Source: Aquificota bacterium
Lineage (GTDB): Bacteria > Thermosulfidibacterota > Thermosulfidibacteria > Thermosulfidibacterales > Thermosulfidibacteraceae
Assembly (NCBI GenBank): GCA_015494645.1
Contig: WGAU01000060.1
Location: forward strand, 1 to 27,199
Reading direction: 5' to 3'
DNA length: 27,199 nt
Position 1 is the first letter of the stretch. Each line of letters starts with the position of its first letter. The position numbers and the translations under genes are program-made. A model generated the notes under the pieces. The model did not search any database. It worked only from the letters and a program-made list of their open reading frames with translations, and was not told the origin of the DNA. Shown here piece by piece: positions 21,265-27,199 of the stretch.

Positions 21265-22623
21265 ATGGTAAGGTTTTTGGTTGTTTTTCTGTTTCTGTTT
21301 GTGGCTGAGATTTCCGCTGCCCATGATCTGAAGTACTTTGTATCCCGGGCCCTGTCTGAAAGCGAAGCCGTAAAGAGTGCCATGTGGATGAGGAAAGCAT
21401 CTAATTATATGTACAAAGAGGTAAAAGGTGCGCTTTTCCCTAAGCTTTGGTTCCAGAGCGATGCCATCAGATCCAACAATCCACCTTTTGTGTGGATGTC
21501 CAAGATGAGCAGAGCCGACGTTACTCCTGACATGATGAATCTGAAGGGCTTTAACGATCCCGATGCTGTAACTAACTTTTCCTCTTCTATAAACCTTACG
21601 TATCCTTTGTTTTACGGGGGTGCCATAAAGAGCGTTGTAGGGGCAAACAAGGCTCTGTCCAGGGCAGCAGACAGGCTTTATGCAGGAAGTAAGGAAAGAA
21701 TTGCTTTTGAGGTGGCAAAAACCTACCTTAAAGTCTGCTGGCTGAAGAGCAGGGTGAGAGCTGCTGAAGAATTCGTGAAAAGCGCTAAGTATCACCTTCG
21801 TCAGGCAGAAAGCAGGTACAGGACAGGTATGGCTCTGAAGTCGGACGTTCTCAAAGCCAAGGTGTACCTTGCCCAGACAAAGGAACGCTTGGTCAGGGAG
21901 GAAACCTCTCTGGACGTTGCCAGAAGAAAGCTTTCTATGCTTTCGGGTGGTTCTGCTATGGAGCCTGCCGTGGTGGATGTGGATCTGGAAGATCTCTTCC
22001 GCGAGCTGAAAGGCTATGGCGAGGATCGTGAAAAGGCGGTAGAGGTAGCCCTGCGGAACAGAAAAGACCTATCTGCATACAAGCTGAAAGTTGAGGCAAA
22101 GGAAAAGCAGGTGGACGCTGCAAGGGCTGATTACTTTCCCAAAGTGGATCTGGTTTCATCCTTCCGCTGGTACGGCCACAATTATCCGCTTCAGGGAGAG
22201 CAATCCGATTGGATGATAGGGGGTATTCTCAGGCTAAACCTTTTTGACGGTTTTGCAAGAGAGAACAGAATTAAGAGGGCAAAGGCGGAGAGACTGGAGG
22301 CTGAGTTCAACTACCTCAGAAAACGCAAAGAAGTTGCTTTAGAGGTCATAAGTGCCGTTGAGAGGTTGAAGGAAGCAAGAAGCAGGGTTGAAATAGCCGT
22401 GAACACTGTGGAAGAGGCCAAGGAAAGCCTCAGGATCATGGAGAAAAGGTACCAGCAGGGACTTGCCACCATGACTCAGCTCACAGACACCCAGAGCTAT
22501 TTGGAAGAGGCAAAGGCCATGTACTTGGGAGCGCTTCATGACTTTCTTCTGGCGGTTTACTCGGTGGAGTATGCCAAGGGAACCTTGCTGGAGTTTCTCG
22601 GGGTTGGAGGAGGTAAAAGGTGA
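21265..22623 (+). CDS. TolC-family outer membrane efflux protein
   Basis: This is the outer membrane channel of a tripartite pump. A signal peptide (MVRFLVVFLFLFVAEISA) leads into two OEP repeats rich in long coiled helices. The first repeat contains INLTYPLFYGGAIKS and SRYRTGMALKSDVLKAKVYL. The second contains LRLNLFDGFARENRIK and KRYQQGLATMTQLTDTQSYL, the paired strand and helix motifs of TolC proteins. The 452-residue length is normal. The ATG follows GGAGGGAG. The stop overlaps the adaptor start as GTGA. It is the first gene of the operon and is probably controlled by the inverted repeat at 21219-21242. Confidence 0.93.
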   Translation: MVRFLVVFLFLFVAEISAAHDLKYFVSRALSESEAVKSAMWMRKASNYMYKEVKGALFPKLWFQSDAIRSNNPPFVWMSKMSRADVTPDMMNLKGFNDPDAVTNFSSSINLTYPLFYGGAIKSVVGANKALSRAADRLYAGSKERIAFEVAKTYLKVCWLKSRVRAAEEFVKSAKYHLRQAESRYRTGMALKSDVLKAKVYLAQTKERLVREETSLDVARRKLSMLSGGSAMEPAVVDVDLEDLFRELKGYGEDREKAVEVALRNRKDLSAYKLKVEAKEKQVDAARADYFPKVDLVSSFRWYGHNYPLQGEQSDWMIGGILRLNLFDGFARENRIKRAKAERLEAEFNYLRKRKEVALEVISAVERLKEARSRVEIAVNTVEEAKESLRIMEKRYQQGLATMTQLTDTQSYLEEAKAMYLGALHDFLLAVYSVEYAKGTLLEFLGVGGGKR

Positions 22624-23762
22624 GAAGGGTTGTTTTGTTGTTCCTTGCCCTTGTGGTGGGCTGTTCAGGATCGCATGAGTATAGGGCCAGAAAGCCGAAC
22701 AGGGTTAAAGCACCTACCATCAGGCTTGAGGCAAAGGAGGTCAGAGAGTTTGTTCCTGTGCCGGGAAGGGTGAAAGCGGTAAATCATATGATTTTAGCCA
22801 GTAAGACTCAGGGGCTGGTGAAAAAGATTCTGGTTAAGGAAGGAGACAGGGTCAGAAAAGGACAGCTTCTCATCGTGGTGGACAATGCGGATATACGAAG
22901 CAGGTTGAAGGCCCTAAAGGCCATGGAGAAAAGTGTTTCGGGACAGATACAGTCGGTAAAGGCACGTCTTGATTATGCCCGTAGAAACTATGAAAGGTTT
23001 AGCAGGCTTTTTAGGGAGGGAGCAGCTACTAAGGAGGAGTACGACAGGGCAAGAACGGAGTATCTTTCCCTCAAGGCTCAATTGAAGGCTCTCAGGTCCA
23101 AGATGAAACAGGTGGTTCAGGATAGAAAAGCCCTTGCTCAGATGCTCAGGTACACTGCCATAAAGGCTCCTTCAGACGGGGTGATCACGGCAAAGCACGT
23201 TGATCGAGGAACCTTTGTAAATCCAGGCGTGCCCCTTCTTGAGATGGACTCGGACAGCGGGATTTACGAATTTGTCTGCAATGTGGATGCTAAGTACAGG
23301 GGACTTCTCAAGCTGGGTAATGCCTTGCCTGTGTATCTGGAGGGGCTGAACGACGTTGTGATGGGTGACGTTGAAAGCGTATCTCCTTATGTGGATCCTG
23401 CCACTAACACCTTTAGAGTGAGGGTGCTTTTGAGAGGGAATGATCTATACGGCGGACTTTTCGGCAGGCTTCTTCTTCCCGTGTCTGAGACTCTAAAGCT
23501 GCTTTTGCCTGGTAGTGTACTTGTGGAAAGAGGGAATCTAAAGGCCGTTTATCTTGTGGATGAAAAGGGAACCCTGCACTTTCAACTGGTAAGGCTGGGT
23601 TACTCTTACATTAAGAAGGGCGATCTTTTCGTTCCGGAGGGGATCTACCTGAAGCGTCCTATTGCTGGGAAGTGGTACGAGGTGCTTTCTGGCCTTAGAG
23701 AAGGGGACGTGGTGGTTTCTGGTAGCTTAGAAAAGGTAAGAGAGGGAGACGTCCTTGAGTGA
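22620..23762 (+). CDS. RND efflux adaptor lipoprotein (membrane fusion protein)
   Basis: This is the periplasmic adaptor joining the pump and the TolC-like channel. The N-terminus is a lipoprotein signal with lipobox VVGC and acylation at Cys15. A biotinyl-lipoyl half-motif (GLVKKILVKEGDRVRKGQLL) precedes a coiled-coil hairpin (about 95-165) with RLFREGAATKEEYDRA. The second lipoyl half (TAIKAPSDGVITAKHVDRG) and a beta-barrel (VSPYVDPATNTFRVRV) follow, as in HlyD/AcrA-type adaptors. The GTG start at 22620 follows GGAGGAGG and overlaps the previous stop. The C-terminus overlaps the permease start by 8 bases. Confidence 0.93.
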   Translation: MRRVVLLFLALVVGCSGSHEYRARKPNRVKAPTIRLEAKEVREFVPVPGRVKAVNHMILASKTQGLVKKILVKEGDRVRKGQLLIVVDNADIRSRLKALKAMEKSVSGQIQSVKARLDYARRNYERFSRLFREGAATKEEYDRARTEYLSLKAQLKALRSKMKQVVQDRKALAQMLRYTAIKAPSDGVITAKHVDRGTFVNPGVPLLEMDSDSGIYEFVCNVDAKYRGLLKLGNALPVYLEGLNDVVMGDVESVSPYVDPATNTFRVRVLLRGNDLYGGLFGRLLLPVSETLKLLLPGSVLVERGNLKAVYLVDEKGTLHFQLVRLGYSYIKKGDLFVPEGIYLKRPIAGKWYEVLSGLREGDVVVSGSLEKVREGDVLE

Positions 23763-26700
23763 GAAGAAGCTTGATCCGGTGGTGCATCACGCTGGGTTCA
23801 TCTCAAAGATAACCGAGACCTTTGTTGATTCTAAGCTTACCCCCATCATTATCATATTTACCTTGCTTATGGGTGTTTTTGCTGTTCTCAACACCCCCAG
23901 CGAGGAGGAGCCGCAGATCGTCGTTCCCATGATAGATGTGTTCGTCAGCATGCCCGGTGCCTCTCCCAAGGAGATAGGGCAGAGGGTGATCTCTCCCATG
24001 GAAAAACTCGTCTGGGAGATTCCTGGTGTGGAGTACGTGTACTCCACTGCTGAGAGGGGCAGGGCACTGATGGTGGTCAGGTATTTCGTGGGGGAGGATC
24101 CGGAGAAGAGCCTTGTCAAGACATACGACAAGCTTTACTCCCACTTTGACTGGATACCGCCCGGCTGTTCCAAGCCCCTTCTGAAGATGAGGACCATAGA
24201 TGATGTTCCCTTTTTAGTGCTCACTTTCTGGGGAAAGGGATACGACGGATACACCCTGAGAAAGATCGCTGCAAGGGTCAACGACGAGGTAAGAACCATC
24301 TTTGGCATATCCGAAACCCAGATAATAGGCGGACTCAGGAGAGAGGTGAGGGTTGAGGTTGACCCAGAGAAGCTTGCCGCCATTGGCCTTGATCTGGCGG
24401 ATCTGAGACAAATTCTGGCCTATCAGAACCGTGGAGATTACCTTGGCGTCTTTTTCAAAAACGATAGGGAGTTTTCGGTCAAGCTAAACAATTTCTTTGC
24501 CGAGAAAAGGGATGTGGAATACACCGTAGTAAAGGTGGTGGATGGCAAGCCCATTTTCCTTAAGGACGTTGCAAGGATTGTTGATGGTCCTGAGGAGCCA
24601 AAGAGCTATGTTCTCTTTGGCATTGGCCCTGCGGCTGAAGCCAAGGGTATAGAGGGAAAGCCGGGAACCGTTTACCCAGCGGTTTCCTTAGCGATATCAA
24701 AAAGGAAGGGTAAGAACGCCACTAAGCTTGCCCATAAGGTTTTAGAGAAGGTGGAAAGCCTGAAGGGCACCATCATACCCAAAGACGTTCACGTGACGGT
24801 TACCAGAAACTACGGAGAGACTGCAAAGGAAAAGTCCAACGAGCTTCTGGAACACCTGCTCATCGCCACAGGTGCCGTGGTGGTTCTGGTGGCCCTTTTC
24901 CTTGGGGTGAGGGCCAGTCTGGTGGTTTCCGTTGCGGTGCCGGTTACATTGGCTATAACCCTCTTCATCTATTACCTGTACGGATACACCCTCAACAGGG
25001 TAACCCTTTTTGCTTTAATTTTCTGCATAGGTCTTCTCGTGGATGATCCTATAGTGGATGTGGAAAACATCGTGCGCCACGTCCGCATGCCTGAGAACAA
25101 GGGCAAGCCCTTCAAAAAGCTTATAGTGGATGCGGTAAACGAGGTGAGAAGCCCTCTGATCCTTGCTACCTTTACGGTGATAGCTGCCATACTCCCCATG
25201 GCTTTTGTAAGGGGGTTGATGGGACCCTACATGAGGCCCATGCCCGTGGGAGCTTCGGTGGCCATGCTCTTTTCTATGATAGTGGCCTTTGTGATTACGC
25301 CGTGGACCGCGTATCATTTCCTGAGAGACGATAAGGAGGCCTTCAAAGGTGAAAAGGAGGATATCTTTACCAAGTGGTACCGCTGGATGATGGAACATCT
25401 TATAAGGGACTGGCGCTGGCGCTGGAGCTTTTTAGGTTTTGTTTTTGCCCTTCTTGTAGCGGCCTGTTCCTTGTTTTATTTTAAGCTGGTTTACGTGAAA
25501 ATGCTTCCCTTTGACAATAAGAGCGAGTTTCAGGTGATCATTGACATGCCCGAGGGCACCTCTTTAGAGCAGACTGCAAGGGTGGCAGAAGACATAGGTC
25601 AGTACCTTGCCAAACAGCCGTGGGTTACGGATTACCAGCTTTATGTGGGAACTGCTGCTCCCTTCAACTTTAACGGTCTTGTTAGGCATTATTACCTGAG
25701 GAAGGGATCCAACGTTGCCGATATACAGGTGAATCTGATCTCCAAGCACGAGAGAAAGCTTCAAAGCCATGACATAGCCAAGCTGGTACGCCCCGGAATA
25801 CAGAAAATCGCTGCTAAGTACGGGGCGAGGGTGAAGGTGGTGGAGGTGCCGCCGGGACCGCCGGTGCTGGATACCCTTGTGGCGGAGGTTTACGGTCCAG
25901 ATTACGAGAGGCAGATAGAGCTTGCAAGACAGATTCTCGACGTGTTTGACCACACGCCTGGGGTGGTGGACACCGACTGGTACATGACCGATCCTCAGGT
26001 GGAGTACCGCATCGTTGTGGAGAGGGACAAAGCCCTTGCCATGGGGATCTATCCAGCAAGGGTGGAGCAAGTGCTAAGGGCGGCTCTGTCTGGAGATAGG
26101 GTGGGGCTTCTGCACGTGCCCGATGAAAGGGAGGACGTTTACATAGTTCTTAAGGCGCCGGAGCCGAGAAGGTCCGGGGCGTATGATCTCTCCTCTATTA
26201 AGATTCGCTCCGCAACGGGCAAACTGGTTTCCCTTTCTGAGGTGGCAAGAATAGAGAAGGCTGTCATAGAGCATCCTATATACCACAAGAACCTCAAACC
26301 GGTGGTGTACGTGATAGGAGACGTGGCTGGCAAGGAAGAAAGCCCCGTGTACGCCATGCTGAAGATAAACAAGGTTCTTGACAAGATGAAGGCTCCAGAT
26401 GGGGACAGGGTGGAGATTTACTACACCAAGCAGCCGCCCAACAACATGCTGGGGTACGGAGTAAAGTGGGACGGCGAGTGGCAGATTACCTACGAGGTGT
26501 TCAGGGATCTGGGGCTGGCTTTTGCAGCGGTGTTGGTGATCATATACATGCTGGTGGTGGGCTGGTTCAGATCTTACTCCATTCCCATAACCATCATGAT
26601 CCCCATCCCCCTTTCCCTCATAGGGATAATCCCCGCCCATGCTTTGGCAGGGGCCTTTTTCACAGCTACCTCTATGATAGGATTCATAGCAGGTGCGGGT

Positions 26701-26997
26701 ATAGTGGTGAGAAACTCCATCATCCTTGCCGACTTCATAGAACTGAGGCTTGCCGAAGGCATGTCTTTGGAAGAAGCCGTTATAGATGCTGGAGCGGTAA
26801 GGTTCAGGCCCATGTTGCTCACAGCCATGTCCGTGGTGGTGGGATCTTCTGTTATACTGCTGGACCCCATATTCAACGGCCTTGCTATTTCCCTTATGGC
26901 GGGAGAGGTGGCTGCAACCCTGTTCTCAAGAATGGTGGTGCCCATAGTTTACTACCTTGACCACAGGTGGAAGACAGAAGGCAGGATCGTTCTTTAA
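23755..26997 (+). CDS. RND-family efflux permease
   Basis: This is a proton-driven inner-membrane pump acting as a trimer. The 1080 residues show the duplicated RND layout: TM1 near residues 28-46, a large periplasmic loop, six helices, then the same again. The proton-relay aspartates are Asp430-Asp431 in GLLVDDPIVDVENIV, matching AcrB Asp407/408. In the second half, the position of AcrB Lys940 carries Arg986 (GIVVRNSIILADFIE), and RFRPMLLTAMSVVVGS gives the usual Arg and Thr. The N-terminal segment PSEEEPQIVVPMIDV is found in a subgroup of RND pumps distinct from AcrB. The substrate is unknown; both multidrug and metal export are possible. TTG 23755 follows GGGAG at 6 bases. Confidence 0.94.
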   Translation: MSEKKLDPVVHHAGFISKITETFVDSKLTPIIIIFTLLMGVFAVLNTPSEEEPQIVVPMIDVFVSMPGASPKEIGQRVISPMEKLVWEIPGVEYVYSTAERGRALMVVRYFVGEDPEKSLVKTYDKLYSHFDWIPPGCSKPLLKMRTIDDVPFLVLTFWGKGYDGYTLRKIAARVNDEVRTIFGISETQIIGGLRREVRVEVDPEKLAAIGLDLADLRQILAYQNRGDYLGVFFKNDREFSVKLNNFFAEKRDVEYTVVKVVDGKPIFLKDVARIVDGPEEPKSYVLFGIGPAAEAKGIEGKPGTVYPAVSLAISKRKGKNATKLAHKVLEKVESLKGTIIPKDVHVTVTRNYGETAKEKSNELLEHLLIATGAVVVLVALFLGVRASLVVSVAVPVTLAITLFIYYLYGYTLNRVTLFALIFCIGLLVDDPIVDVENIVRHVRMPENKGKPFKKLIVDAVNEVRSPLILATFTVIAAILPMAFVRGLMGPYMRPMPVGASVAMLFSMIVAFVITPWTAYHFLRDDKEAFKGEKEDIFTKWYRWMMEHLIRDWRWRWSFLGFVFALLVAACSLFYFKLVYVKMLPFDNKSEFQVIIDMPEGTSLEQTARVAEDIGQYLAKQPWVTDYQLYVGTAAPFNFNGLVRHYYLRKGSNVADIQVNLISKHERKLQSHDIAKLVRPGIQKIAAKYGARVKVVEVPPGPPVLDTLVAEVYGPDYERQIELARQILDVFDHTPGVVDTDWYMTDPQVEYRIVVERDKALAMGIYPARVEQVLRAALSGDRVGLLHVPDEREDVYIVLKAPEPRRSGAYDLSSIKIRSATGKLVSLSEVARIEKAVIEHPIYHKNLKPVVYVIGDVAGKEESPVYAMLKINKVLDKMKAPDGDRVEIYYTKQPPNNMLGYGVKWDGEWQITYEVFRDLGLAFAAVLVIIYMLVVGWFRSYSIPITIMIPIPLSLIGIIPAHALAGAFFTATSMIGFIAGAGIVVRNSIILADFIELRLAEGMSLEEAVIDAGAVRFRPMLLTAMSVVVGSSVILLDPIFNGLAISLMAGEVAATLFSRMVVPIVYYLDHRWKTEGRIVL

Positions 26998-27199
26998 TCC
27001 TGAGGAATTTTTGACAGAAAAGGCGGTATTGAAGCTTGTGTTTGGTGTGTTGATGAGAGTCTCAAGAGTGTTATTCCCCCCTTTACTGGTAAACTTTTGG
27101 AGTTTATAAGGAGGTTTCGGTATAAGGCAGGTGTGGCCCACAGGATGACAGTTTATGTTTAATCAGCGTGTTCCATATTTCGTAGAAAAGTATTTGAAC
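26998..27199. other. Non-genic 3' flank of the efflux operon
   Basis: Apart from the possible 32-residue peptide, I see no recognisable gene in the last 202 bases. A Shine-Dalgarno-like AAGGAGG at 27108-27114 has no usable start codon at the right distance. The permease frame reopens at 27004-27162 without an ATG, GTG or TTG near its beginning. No hairpin followed by a T-tract is visible, so the operon terminator is not evident here. Confidence 0.5.
27011..27109 (+). CDS. Possible 32-residue hydrophobic peptide after the RND permease
   Basis: A short reading frame starts at TTG 27011, 13 bases after the permease stop, with GAGGAA just upstream. It encodes MTEKAVLKLVFGVLMRVSRV followed by LFPPLLVNFWSL and ends at TAA 27107. 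The composition is hydrophobic with a few basic residues, compatible with one membrane-associated helix. Small single-helix partners of RND pumps are known (AcrZ binds AcrB), so a subunit role is conceivable. A frame this short can easily arise by chance, and there is no conservation evidence here. Confidence 0.2.
   Translation: MTEKAVLKLVFGVLMRVSRVLFPPLLVNFWSL

Noticed and set aside
21196..21795. Minus-strand frame of 199 residues crossing the alr/TolC gap
   Set aside because: It is antisense to the signal peptide and first OEP repeat of the TolC-family gene; its product has no recognisable domain.
25564..26640. Minus-strand frames of 168 and 188 residues within the RND permease
   Set aside because: They are His-rich shadow translations opposite a strongly conserved gene.
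26926..27141. Minus-strand 71-residue frame at the end of the efflux operon
   Set aside because: It begins beyond the permease and runs antisense into its last codons. The composition is low-information (Asn/Thr/Lys-rich) and there is no good ribosome site.
27160..27199. Possible beginning of a CRISPR leader or repeat, because the window ends in TATTTGAAC
   Set aside because: Only one partial copy could be present; with no second repeat visible there is no support.

Overview
The window is a tightly packed bacterial chromosome segment of about 27 kb. It holds 24 recognisable protein genes and no rRNA, tRNA, CRISPR array or insertion sequence that I can see. Arg is encoded mostly by AGG/AGA, Ile often by ATA, and the proteins are rich in Lys and Glu. 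TTG starts are common, genes overlap at many junctions, and the cell has a Gram-negative envelope (TolC, RND pump, MlaE/F). Together these suggest a thermophile, most likely of the Aquificota (Hydrogenobacter/Thermocrinis/Aquifex-like). That assignment is inference from composition and gene content, not from a marker gene comparison.

Layout. (1) 1-864, minus: a cobyrinate a,c-diamide synthase gene cut by the window edge. It is divergent from pyrE and a soluble chemoreceptor (955-3022, plus). The 90-bp gap between them carries an 8-bp perfect inverted repeat laid over two opposing candidate promoters. (2) 3019-4953, minus: miaA-rsmD-coaD with overlapping ends, divergent from era-mgtE (5068-7340, plus). 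(3) 7337-9025, minus: a CoA-disulfide-reductase-like flavoprotein fused to a rhodanese domain, divergent from a YihY/BrkB membrane protein and a coupled multi-pass membrane protein (9130-11204, plus). (4) 11188-12846, minus: an acyl-CoA ligase, divergent from a long plus-strand run (12930-18505): zinc-ribbon protein, prepilin peptidase, secreted AMIN-like/TPR protein, orphan PAS histidine kinase, small RecO-like protein, dUTPase. Every junction in this run touches or overlaps. (5) 18491-21161, minus: alr-mlaE-mlaF. (6) 21265-26997, plus: TolC-family outer membrane protein, lipoprotein adaptor and RND permease, a complete tripartite efflux system. Its promoter contains a perfect 9-bp inverted repeat that looks like a repressor operator.

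How the genes relate. Most are housekeeping: pyrimidine and dUTP metabolism, tRNA/rRNA modification, ribosome assembly, CoA and cobalamin synthesis, Mg2+ uptake, D-alanine supply. The accessory part concerns the envelope and surface: prepilin processing, a periplasmic TPR protein, lipid transport, efflux. All four convergent gene pairs overlap at their 3' ends, so there is no room for ordinary intergenic terminators. I did not find a convincing new defence or mobile system. The most useful leads are the two inverted-repeat promoter elements, a repeated TTGGCT motif between miaA and era, an RsmD with altered catalytic motifs, and a possible 32-residue hydrophobic peptide just after the RND pump.
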